A DNA stretch of 64,000 bases from Dehalococcoidia bacterium (GTDB lineage Bacteria > Chloroflexota > Dehalococcoidia > Lucifugimonadales > Lucifugimonadaceae), in contig JANQQP010000016.1 in assembly GCA_028285005.1 (NCBI GenBank), positions 62,001 to 126,000 on the forward strand, given 5' to 3'. The translations under genes were made by a program, and so were the position numbers. Every line of letters starts with the position of its first letter. The first letter of the stretch is position 1. The notes under the pieces are model-generated. The model ran no database searches. It was not told where the DNA came from and was given only the letters and a program-made list of their open reading frames with translations. Shown here in pieces: positions 47,314 through 55,830 of this stretch.

Positions 47314-48183
47314 TCAGCCTGGAACCACTATCGCCGGCAATGGCTCTCGACGACTCACCCAGTCTTCTGGCGGGTCTGAACTTCCGGACGCCAGGATTCC
47401 GCCCACGATCGCGCAGTTAGTGTCCATGTCGCCGCCTACCATCGCGGTCTGCATCATGGCTGGGACGAAACTCTGACGGTAGTGGGAGGCGATGAACATG
47501 CAAAACGGAACTGTATCGAAAGCGGCGACATAGGATCCGTTCCCAAGTTCCAGTGATGCCTCCACCACATCTTCCGGTCCAAAATCTTTCGCCTTGAGCA
47601 TTCGATCTCGAGTGCGACCGTCAGGCGTGTGATTCGCCACAGAGTCGATGAACTCGGTTGGCGAGAGTTCCGGGTCTGCAGCGTTTATTGCCGCCGCCAC
47701 TGAGACAGCTATTCCGCCCGCCTTGCCCTCTGGATGAGCGTGAGTGATCTCAGCAGAAAGCGCCGCCTGTTCCGCTGCCCTGGGTGGGTCGCCGGCGAAG
47801 AATGCTCCGATCGGCGCTGCACGCATGGCAGCTCCGTTGCCATAGGAGCCGTCGGGATAGTTCGAAACGGCAGCCATACGCCAGTCCTCTCCGTCAGCGA
47901 TGGACTGGAGGACCGCCATGGCCTGCCCGGCGTAGCCGCGATTCGGCTCCATGATGAAGCGAGATGCGAAGTTGACGGCCAGCGAACTCTGGTCGATCTC
48001 GCCAAAATCCCTGAGAATCTCGACGACCGATATCGCCATGGAAGTATCGTCGGTCCATCGCCAGGGAGCAGGCGGCAGCTCGTCCGAAGAGTGCCCGCTA
48101 AACAACATCCTGCCCCTGGTCTCTCCGTACCCGTCTCCAACTGAAAGACCTTCTAGCGATCTGATCGCATTCTCAAGGACCAT
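47314..48183 (-). CDS. ADP-ribosylglycohydrolase family protein
   Basis: SLEGLSVGDGYGETRG, WRWTDDTSMAISVVEIL, GNGAAMRAAPIGAFFAGD, MVGGDMDTNCAIVGGI. Confidence 0.94.
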   Translation of the reverse strand: MVLENAIRSLEGLSVGDGYGETRGRMLFSGHSSDELPPAPWRWTDDTSMAISVVEILRDFGEIDQSSLAVNFASRFIMEPNRGYAGQAMAVLQSIADGEDWRMAAVSNYPDGSYGNGAAMRAAPIGAFFAGDPPRAAEQAALSAEITHAHPEGKAGGIAVSVAAAINAADPELSPTEFIDSVANHTPDGRTRDRMLKAKDFGPEDVVEASLELGNGSYVAAFDTVPFCMFIASHYRQSFVPAMMQTAMVGGDMDTNCAIVGGILASGSSDPPEDWVSRREPLPAIVVPG

Positions 48184-48297
48184 CGCATCATCCCCTCGAC
48201 TGCCCAGACGGTTTGATGAATTACCGGTAGGCAGGTCCCCTAAACCTTGCCACATCTGGACCAAGAGACTCAACGGTCGATCCGTCGGCCGCCAATC

Positions 48298-49443
48298 TCA
48301 CCCCGCAATCATGCTGCGGTCTATCTCCACGCCGAGTCCGGGGCCTTGTGGCAGGTCCATCCAGCCGTCTTTGACTTCGGGGAAGTTGGCCATCATGGCG
48401 AACTTGTGGCGATAGTCGCCTACGGGCGGATCGTGCAGCAGTTCGAGGTATGGCGCGTTCGGCCATGACGCCACAAGGTGCAGGTGCGCGATCACGCCGA
48501 TGTTGCCTCCGCCGTGGTGCGGCACGATCTGCTTGCCCCATAGCTCGGCAAGCACTCCAACCTTGCGCAGCGCCGTGACACCGTCCATCACCATGCTCTC
48601 GGGTTGCAGCAGGTCATAGACGCCGTTCGTGACCATCTCGACGAACTCGTGCAATCCGGGATTGTTCTCGCCGCCAGCGATGCGCATCTCCACCTTCTGG
48701 CACATCTCGGCAATCTTGTCGAACTGGTAGCGGGGCAGCGGCTCCTCGAGCCAGTAAGCGCCCATGTCGTCCAGCTCGATAGCCGTCTCCATTGCACGCC
48801 GGAAGTCCCAGACCGGCCCCGGTTGCCACGTGCCGCTCGACTGCGCCTGGTTGGCGTCGACCATAACGTCCATCTGGTCGCCCACGGCATCCATCACCAT
48901 CTCGACGGTTCGCAGGTCCTCGGCCATGGTGTCGTGGTGGATTCGGAGCTTGATCGCCTTCCATCCTTCGTCGGCGCGTGCCCGGGCAAAGTCGGCGCGC
49001 TCTTCAGGCGTTGAGAGCATGATGGTGCTGGCGTATGGCGCCATGCGGTCGTCGCCGCCTCCCCAGAGCTTGTAGAGAGGCTGTCCGCAGGCCTTGCCGA
49101 TCAGGTCCCAGAGTGCGATGTCGATGCCGGCAGTGCCGTTGTACGGGAGGCCGCGGACGTAGTATCGGAGCGCGTGGGCGTGCTTCTCGACGTCGAAAGG
49201 GTCCTTGCCAAGCAGGTACTGCTTAATGGCCGGGATGAACTGGTCGCTGACAGCAGGACCGATGCCGACTAAGCCCTGGTCTGTGTGTATCTCAACGTAT
49301 GAGCCCCCGCCGATCTGAATTGGCATTGGGCGATCGGGGCTCCACGCAGGTGTGATCTCGCCGACCTCTTCTACAACGCGCAGTGGAATCGACTTCACGT
49401 CTGTGATCTTTATTCGGGCGGGCGCTTCGATTGTGTCTGGCAA
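48298..49443 (-). CDS. enolase-superfamily (mandelate racemase/muconate lactonizing) protein
   Basis: KAIKLRIHHD, VMVDANQAQ, YWLEEPLP, IAGGENNPGL, VPHHGGGNIGVIAHLHL. Confidence 0.93.
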   Translation of the reverse strand: MPDTIEAPARIKITDVKSIPLRVVEEVGEITPAWSPDRPMPIQIGGGSYVEIHTDQGLVGIGPAVSDQFIPAIKQYLLGKDPFDVEKHAHALRYYVRGLPYNGTAGIDIALWDLIGKACGQPLYKLWGGGDDRMAPYASTIMLSTPEERADFARARADEGWKAIKLRIHHDTMAEDLRTVEMVMDAVGDQMDVMVDANQAQSSGTWQPGPVWDFRRAMETAIELDDMGAYWLEEPLPRYQFDKIAEMCQKVEMRIAGGENNPGLHEFVEMVTNGVYDLLQPESMVMDGVTALRKVGVLAELWGKQIVPHHGGGNIGVIAHLHLVASWPNAPYLELLHDPPVGDYRHKFAMMANFPEVKDGWMDLPQGPGLGVEIDRSMIAG

Positions 49444-49677
49444 TTCGCTCTCCGTTTCTGGATTCCTTGGACGGGGGAATGGGCCTCTGATGAGTGAGAT
49501 TTGATCGGATCAGGTGCGCAGAGGCGTCGCGGGGTGGTAGTGTAGCCGCCATCACTCCTTAAGTGGCGAATTCGAGGCTCCAGGGCAGCCGTTCGCCCGT
49601 TTGAAGACTCGGCGAGACTTTGCCAGTTCATGGCGCATTTGAGCCGAGGGTCCGCGTCGCAGATTGGAGGCCGCATC

Positions 49678-50760
49678 ATGGCTGACTGGCTGATGTTCGT
49701 TGGAACTTACACGCGCACGGGCGCGAGCAAGGGCATCTACGCATTCCGCATGGACGAATCAGGCGGAATGACGCAGGTCCACGTTGAAGAGGGGATCAGT
49801 AATCCGTCGTTCCTGGCCATCCACCCGAACAAGCAGCGACTGTATGCGGTCGCAGAGGTTGCGGAGTCTTCAGGCGTGCCCGGGGGCGCGCTGATCTCCT
49901 ATGAGCTGGACGCTTCGAACGGCTCGCTGAAACGCATAAACCAGCAGTCGACAGGTGGCCCAGGACCGTGTCACGTGTCGATCGATGCGAGCGGCAAGTT
50001 CGCAGTCGTGGCGAACTACGGTGGCGGTAGCGTCTGCATGCTTCCAGTCAACGAGGATGGCTCTCTGGAGCCCAGTTCGCACTTCATCCAGCACTACGGC
50101 GGAACGAAAGTGAATCCGCAGAGACAGGAAAAGGCGCACGCCCACTCAGCAAACCTGTCTCCGGACAACAGGTTCGCCATCATCAATGACCTCGGGCTGG
50201 ACCAGCTTCGCGTCTACGAGATGGACCTCGACGCTGGCAAGTTGAAGTTCGTCGAGGATTCGTCGCCAAAGACTGCACCTGGTGCGGGACCGCGGCACTT
50301 CGACTTTCACCCGAACGGCCGCTACGCCTACGCCATCAATGAACTTGGCTGCACGGTCACCGCGTACAACTACGATGCTGCTTCGGGCAAGCTGACGGAA
50401 ATCAACACACTTTCGACTCTGCCGGAGGGTTACAGCGGCGAGAACACGACCGCTGACATCCACGTCAGTCCGGACGGCCGCTTCGTGTACGGCTCGAACC
50501 GGGGTCACAACACGCTGGCGATCTTCAGCATTGACGAGTCGAACGGTAGCATCGAGTTCGTTGGCGACCAGTCGACTGGCGGCAAGACGCCGCGGAACTT
50601 CGCTATTCACCCGGACGGCAAGTACCTCTACGCTGCCAATCAGGACAGCGACAGCATCATCCAGTTTGAGATCAACTCGGCAACAGGCGAGTTGACTCCG
50701 ATTGGGCGGGAGATTCGATGCCCAATGCCGGTCTGCCTGAAGTTCGTCGAGATGAGCTAG
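49678..50760 (+). CDS. lactonase family beta-propeller protein (6-phosphogluconolactonase-like)
   Basis: MFVGTYTRTGASKGIYAFRMDESGG, NPSFLAIHPNKQRLYAVAE, RHFDFHPNGRYAYAINELGCTVTAYNYD. Confidence 0.94.
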   Translation: MADWLMFVGTYTRTGASKGIYAFRMDESGGMTQVHVEEGISNPSFLAIHPNKQRLYAVAEVAESSGVPGGALISYELDASNGSLKRINQQSTGGPGPCHVSIDASGKFAVVANYGGGSVCMLPVNEDGSLEPSSHFIQHYGGTKVNPQRQEKAHAHSANLSPDNRFAIINDLGLDQLRVYEMDLDAGKLKFVEDSSPKTAPGAGPRHFDFHPNGRYAYAINELGCTVTAYNYDAASGKLTEINTLSTLPEGYSGENTTADIHVSPDGRFVYGSNRGHNTLAIFSIDESNGSIEFVGDQSTGGKTPRNFAIHPDGKYLYAANQDSDSIIQFEINSATGELTPIGREIRCPMPVCLKFVEMS

Positions 50761-50763
50761 CGA

Positions 50764-51282
50764 TCAGGCGATTCGTTCGGGATTGCCGGCTTCACTGATG
50801 GCGGCGTGCATGCCGTCTGCGAGTGCCTTCGGGTGCTTGACCGCCGATTCTGGCAGCACGATGGCGTTGTAGTCGTGAACGTCCATCTTGCGCTCAGTCT
50901 CGGCCTCCAGCTCATCGCCTGAGATCAGGACGATTCCGCAGCCCGGGTAGTTCTGGAGCACCTGGTGTGCAGCATCATCTGCCTCAGCGCGCTCGCCCGG
51001 AGGCTCATGGATCACAGTCACTCGCGGCGTCTGGCCCAGCATCGTGCTGCGCCTGAGGGCGGTCTCAAGATCTTCCATCCGGAATGTACCGACGATGTGG
51101 AAGCCGCCTGCGGCGTCGAGGGCCCGCTTCACTGCCAGGTGAAAGGCCCGGTTCCCGATGATGAAATAAGTTTCCTGGCGACCGAAGACCGGCTCACCCG
51201 CAGCGCTTTCAGGCGTGCGGTCACCGTGCAGCCTCATGCGGCCGGCGGAGTTAGGGTCTCGATTAGGGTAGCTCGGCGTCAT
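50764..51282 (-). CDS. hypothetical protein (degenerate response-regulator-like fold)
   Basis: 172-aa ORF with alternating beta/alpha pattern, GIVLISGDELEAETERKMDVHDYNAIVLPESA. Confidence 0.55.
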   Translation of the reverse strand: MTPSYPNRDPNSAGRMRLHGDRTPESAAGEPVFGRQETYFIIGNRAFHLAVKRALDAAGGFHIVGTFRMEDLETALRRSTMLGQTPRVTVIHEPPGERAEADDAAHQVLQNYPGCGIVLISGDELEAETERKMDVHDYNAIVLPESAVKHPKALADGMHAAISEAGNPERIA

Positions 51283-51304
51283 GTCCTGCCTCCCTTGCTT
51301 GTCG

Positions 51305-52915
51305 TCAGGCGGCCTTCTTCTCGTTCTGGCCGGCCTTGCGCTTCTCGATGGCGTCTGCCCATGCGAGACAGACTGCGGCGAGGTGAATCAGCTCTTCGTG
51401 CAACCGCTCCGGTGAACCGGCGGAGTAGGCCTTGCTCACCTCGGTGTACTCCTGCGAGGCGACCTTGTTGTACTTCTTGTCCGGCACACGAGGATCGCCG
51501 ATCGTCACGTCTTTGAGCGCCTTGGAGATGCCGATCTCGACGGTCATGCTCGACATGCCGGTATCTTTTGCGACCGGCTTCTTCTGAGCGACCGGCGTGG
51601 CGAGCTCAGGGTCGACCTGGCTGGTCTTCTTAGGAGCCGGTGCCGGCTTTTTCGCTTCAACTTCGGGAGCCGACGCTGCCTTCTGCTCAACTGGCTGAGG
51701 CGCAGGCTCTGGAGTTGCTTTAGCTTCCGGCTCTGGCTTGGCTTCCGGCTCAGGAGGCGTGTCAGGAGCTTGCACACCGCTTGCTAGCAGATCGGCGGGC
51801 GTCACGTCCGGTGGGGGCGTAAACGTCCAGTCGACCAGAGCGCTATCTGAGCGCTCCTCTTTAGCCGCGGGCGCTGCAGGCGCTGGCTCCGGTTTCGCAG
51901 GTGCCGGTTTCGCCTGGCTCACGGCCTGCTTCACTGGCGGAGCTGGTTCGGCAATCGGTGCCGGCTCGGGCTTCGATGCCGGTTCAGGAGTCGCCGATTC
52001 CAACTCTGCGGCAAATTCAGATTTAGGCTCGGGTGCCGCTGCCTCTTCGGGAAGCCCAGTCGGTTCGACTGCAACTGGAGCCTCAGGCTTGATCTTGGCT
52101 ACCGGAGTCGCTGGAGTAGTCTCGACATGCTCTGGAGTGACCACTTCTTCGGTCACCACCGACTCTTCCTTCTTTGCAGAGCCCTTGCGACCGAACGCAG
52201 CCTTCACCTTGTCCGAGAGTGATGACGGGCTTGCGACCATCTTTACGCGCTCGGACTCCGTCTCTGAAATAGGCTCTGGAGACTCCTCGGCAACAGGCTC
52301 TTCGATCACATCGCCTGCGGGTTCGAGCGCGGCCTCTTCGACCACCTCGGCAACCGGCTCTGGTGCCGGCTCAACCTCATCTTTACGCTCAGCTTCGGGT
52401 GTCTTCGTCTTCGCGGGTTCCACTTCAGCGACGACCTCGGCGACCGGCTCAGGTGCCTCCTCAACGACCGGAGCTTGTGGTGCGGGCGCTGGCTTCGGCT
52501 GCTCGATCACCTGGAACCTGCTTGGGGCCTCCTGCGCCTTCACTTCAGGCTGCGAAACCTCAACTTCAGGCTCAGCGGCCTGCAACTCCTCGACGGCCTG
52601 CTCGACCGTTTCGATCTCGATCACCGGGTTGCTGACAGATCCGTTCGTGCTGGCGGGTTCTTCCTCTACGGATGATCGCCTCTTGAACCGGCTGAAGAAG
52701 CCGCCCTCTTTCTTAGGCTTCTGCGCTTCAAGCGAAGCGATGATCGTGTCATGCGTTTCACCGGCTTCGAGGCGGGCGCAGTAGGCCTCTGCCTCTTCGT
52801 TCGACTTCAGTTCGACGAGTAGTTTCTCGACCGTCGACGATGCTTCGGTGCCGTTGGCCCAGACACCCCACTTTGATGAGAGAGAGTTTCGCTTGATTGA
52901 GTATTTGGCGGGCAT
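51305..52915 (-). CDS. Pro/Glu/Ala-rich low-complexity protein with conserved-looking ends
   Basis: 536-aa ORF; (E/A)P-rich middle; C-terminal SPERLHEELIHLAAVCLAWADAIEKR helix resembling the last helix of MazG-like proteins. Confidence 0.7.
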   Translation of the reverse strand: MPAKYSIKRNSLSSKWGVWANGTEASSTVEKLLVELKSNEEAEAYCARLEAGETHDTIIASLEAQKPKKEGGFFSRFKRRSSVEEEPASTNGSVSNPVIEIETVEQAVEELQAAEPEVEVSQPEVKAQEAPSRFQVIEQPKPAPAPQAPVVEEAPEPVAEVVAEVEPAKTKTPEAERKDEVEPAPEPVAEVVEEAALEPAGDVIEEPVAEESPEPISETESERVKMVASPSSLSDKVKAAFGRKGSAKKEESVVTEEVVTPEHVETTPATPVAKIKPEAPVAVEPTGLPEEAAAPEPKSEFAAELESATPEPASKPEPAPIAEPAPPVKQAVSQAKPAPAKPEPAPAAPAAKEERSDSALVDWTFTPPPDVTPADLLASGVQAPDTPPEPEAKPEPEAKATPEPAPQPVEQKAASAPEVEAKKPAPAPKKTSQVDPELATPVAQKKPVAKDTGMSSMTVEIGISKALKDVTIGDPRVPDKKYNKVASQEYTEVSKAYSAGSPERLHEELIHLAAVCLAWADAIEKRKAGQNEKKAA

Positions 52916-53181
52916 TTCGAGTTCCCAGGCGTTCCAGCGCTATTTCCGAACCTGTGAATAAGTCTCGCGTGTGTGAAGCCCCGCGCCGTTGGAGCAAAGC
53001 GTGCGTTTGGTTTGCCCATTGGACACAAACCTTGCACACACTTTCACCACACTGCCCGCGGCCTATTTTCTAACGGCTGGCGAATAGCTTTGTGGCGTGC
53101 AGGTGGAATTGACCGCATGCCGCAGCGACGATACGGCTCCGGAAGCCGCAGTTCGCTCCCTTATGACTGGACGCAGGAGCA

Positions 53182-54405
53182 GTGAGCAAAATGCTTGACC
53201 AGAACACGCCGAATGGTGACATCGGCGCCGCAAAGATCAAGGTTGTCGGTGTGGGTGGCGGTGGCTCAAATGCCGTTTCCCGCATGTACCGCGACCGCAT
53301 TCCTGAGGTCGACTACATCATCGTCAACACGGATGCACAAGCGCTGTCCCGCAGCGAGATGCCTGTCGTGATGCGCGTTGGTGACCAGACCGCTCGAGGT
53401 CTGGGTGTTGGCGGAGACCCTGAGCGTGGCCGCCAGTGCATGGAAGAGGACCGTGACCAGATCCGCGAGATGCTGGACGGAGCCGACCTTGTGTTCGTCG
53501 CCGCTGGAATGGGTGGTGGCTCAGGCACGGGTGGCGCACCTGTCGTAGCCGAAGTTGCGCAGGAGATCAACGCCCTTACTGTCGGTGTTGTCACCAAGCC
53601 GTTTAAATTTGAAGGTAACCGCCGGATGAAGCAGGCTGAGGAGGGCATCGCTCGCCTTACCGAGGTTTCGGACACGCTGATCGTTGTTCCGAACGAGCGA
53701 CTTCGCACGGCAGGTTCCGAGCCGATGACCATGGACACGGCTTTCCGTATGGCTGACGATGTACTGCGCCAGGGTGTGCAGTCGATCGCAGAGCTAATCC
53801 TGGTGCCGGGTGAGATCAACCTTGACTTCGCAGACGTCAGGTCTGTGATGAGGGGCGCTGGTCCTGCCTGGATGGCGATTGGCCACGGCCAGGGTGAGGA
53901 CCGCGCGAAGATGGCTGCAGAGTCTGCTCTGTCCAGCCCGATGCTTGAGGTGTCCATCGAGGGCGCCACAGGCGTGATCTTCAACATATCTGGTGGACGT
54001 GACCTGACGCTTGACGAGGTCAACACCGCCTCAGAGATCATCTCTGGCAAGGTTGACCCGGACGCCAACATCATCTTCGGTATGGTGACGGACCCGCAGG
54101 TCCAGGGCGAGGTGACCATGACAGTCATCGCTACCGGTTTCCCGGCTGAGGAGACCGCTAAGGTCCTGAAGCTGAACGGTCCTTCGGCTGTCGGCAAGGT
54201 TGAGAAGCCTGCCGCAGAAGAGGCGCCTGCCCCAGCTGCTGAAGAAGAAGAAGAGCAGGCTGAGGAGCTGATCGCCGAGCCAGTTGCCGAAGTCGAAGAG
54301 TCGGACGAGGCTGACAACGAGCCGGTTCCGCTGGACATGGACGAGGCGGTTGACGACGACGTTGACCTTCCGCCGTTCCTGCAGCAGCACAAAGACTCTG
54401 CCTAG
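53182..54405 (+). CDS. ftsZ: cell division protein FtsZ (GTG start)
   Basis: KVVGVGGGGSNAVSRM, FVAAGMGGGSGTGGAPVVAEVA, NLDFADVRSVM, C-terminal tail DLPPFLQQ. Confidence 0.96.
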   Translation: MSKMLDQNTPNGDIGAAKIKVVGVGGGGSNAVSRMYRDRIPEVDYIIVNTDAQALSRSEMPVVMRVGDQTARGLGVGGDPERGRQCMEEDRDQIREMLDGADLVFVAAGMGGGSGTGGAPVVAEVAQEINALTVGVVTKPFKFEGNRRMKQAEEGIARLTEVSDTLIVVPNERLRTAGSEPMTMDTAFRMADDVLRQGVQSIAELILVPGEINLDFADVRSVMRGAGPAWMAIGHGQGEDRAKMAAESALSSPMLEVSIEGATGVIFNISGGRDLTLDEVNTASEIISGKVDPDANIIFGMVTDPQVQGEVTMTVIATGFPAEETAKVLKLNGPSAVGKVEKPAAEEAPAPAAEEEEEQAEELIAEPVAEVEESDEADNEPVPLDMDEAVDDDVDLPPFLQQHKDSA

Positions 54406-54426
54406 TCCAAAGCTGAACGATTAATT

Positions 54427-54460
54427 GAAGAGGCCTGCCGCAACTGCGGCAGGCCTCTTC
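54427..54460 (+). terminator. terminator downstream of ftsZ
   Basis: GAAGAGGCCTGCCGC-AACT-GCGGCAGGCCTCTTC perfect 15-bp stem. Confidence 0.8.
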
Positions 54461-54616
54461 GCGTTCTTGCTGTTTGGCGCCGTGAGTTCGACAGATTCGC
54501 GACTGACCACGCTCGGTCTGCAACTGCTGTTCAATGGTAAGCATCACAGAGATGCTGGAGAGGTCAGAGCCATCGCCTCTCAAGCCTGATTACCCGTTGG
54601 CAGGAGCTCCGTCCCG

Positions 54617-55198
54617 ATGACTACCTCAAGACGCCTACTTATCCCTCTGAGCTTTCTGCTCATTCTTGTGGCCGCCTGCTCAAGCGGGCTTTCTGATGAA
54701 GAGGTCCGGTCGCTGGTTGACGAAGCTGTTGCGGAGGCGATGGTTAACTCAGCATCCCAGCCGGCGCCGGGCGGCGTAGTGACCGCCAACGAGTTCAGGC
54801 TCGTCGATGAAGCAGGAACGCTGAGGGCGTCGCTCAACTTCGATGAGAGCGGCACGGTCGGCCTTCAGATACTGGACGGGGATGAGGTTGCCCAGATCCA
54901 ACTCTTCGTGAGCGATGCACAGGGGGTTGCGGGGATCAGCCTGGCGGATGAGCGAGGTGTGGGCAGACTCGATCTGTTCATCGGTGATCAGGGCGAACCT
55001 GCTGTGCTTCTGTTCGACCAGCGAGCCACAATACGAAGCCGCTATGCGCTGAATGCCATCGGTGTGCCCGGCCTGTTCTTGCACGACATTGGCGGCGCCG
55101 AGAGAAGCATATTCGGCCAGTCGGATGACGGGTCAGGCAGCATCGCGATGTTCGAGCGGAACGGCAGCGTGGAGTTGGTCGTCCCCGGCGGTGAGTGA
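54617..55198 (+). CDS. hypothetical lipoprotein
   Basis: MTTSRRLLIPLSFLLILVAACSSG lipobox; repeated beta-strand units. Confidence 0.8.
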   Translation: MTTSRRLLIPLSFLLILVAACSSGLSDEEVRSLVDEAVAEAMVNSASQPAPGGVVTANEFRLVDEAGTLRASLNFDESGTVGLQILDGDEVAQIQLFVSDAQGVAGISLADERGVGRLDLFIGDQGEPAVLLFDQRATIRSRYALNAIGVPGLFLHDIGGAERSIFGQSDDGSGSIAMFERNGSVELVVPGGE

Positions 55199-55443
55199 GC
55201 AAGGGCCAGCGGCTTATGTTGGTGAGATTGTCCGCGGCCGAGTGGCCAAAATGAGCCGTATTCGCCGACTTACGAATTGTCCCGACTGCCAGAGTGACCG
55301 ATTCGCTCGAAATGAGTCGTATTCGCGTTTGGCAACCGGCGCGCCGAAACCTATCATCAGTAGGTCGCGGCGCTGTGCCTAACGTTCCCTGACCCGGGTC
55401 TCAGAAGCGCAGGCAGTTCCAGCCCATGCGCCGCGCAGCCGTC

Positions 55444-55529
55444 GGGGAAGTGGCGAAATGGCAGACGCGCATGCCTTAGGAGCATGTGTCTTAACAGACG
55501 TGTGGGTTCGAATCCCACCTTCCCCACCA
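55444..55529 (+). tRNA. tRNA-Leu(TAG), CCA encoded
   Basis: Acceptor GGGGAAG/CTTCCCC, anticodon loop CTTAGGA, long variable arm, T-arm GTGGG-TTCGAAT-CCCAC. Confidence 0.95.
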
Positions 55530-55830
55530 AATAGGTTCCGCGGTTTGGAAGCCCAGCCCGTAGCGTCCGGAGTTGAACTCGGTTGTGTTTTTCTAAGCCC
55601 TTCCGGTGCGTGCACTGTTTCGTGTTTTGCCGTTTGACCACGGCTGGCTCAGTTCTACACCTCAGGCCGAACGGGCCAAATATTGACCCCAAGAAATCAC
55701 ACTTAGTTAACTAATCTTTTGCCTCAGCGTTTGTGGGAACTGATGCGGTTCTCTACTATGTATCCCTCGATTTCGGAAGTGGGTGCGCCCTTCCGCAGGG
55801 GCGAGTCGTACCAGATAGCGCAATAGCGGC

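Noticed and set aside
51738-52784. 348-aa plus-strand Ser/Gly/Ala-rich ORF
   Set aside because: Antisense shadow of the P/E/A-rich minus-strand gene at 51305-52915; no independent motifs
53313-54392. 359-aa minus-strand ORF
   Set aside because: Antisense of ftsZ; Ser/Arg-rich high-GC shadow frame
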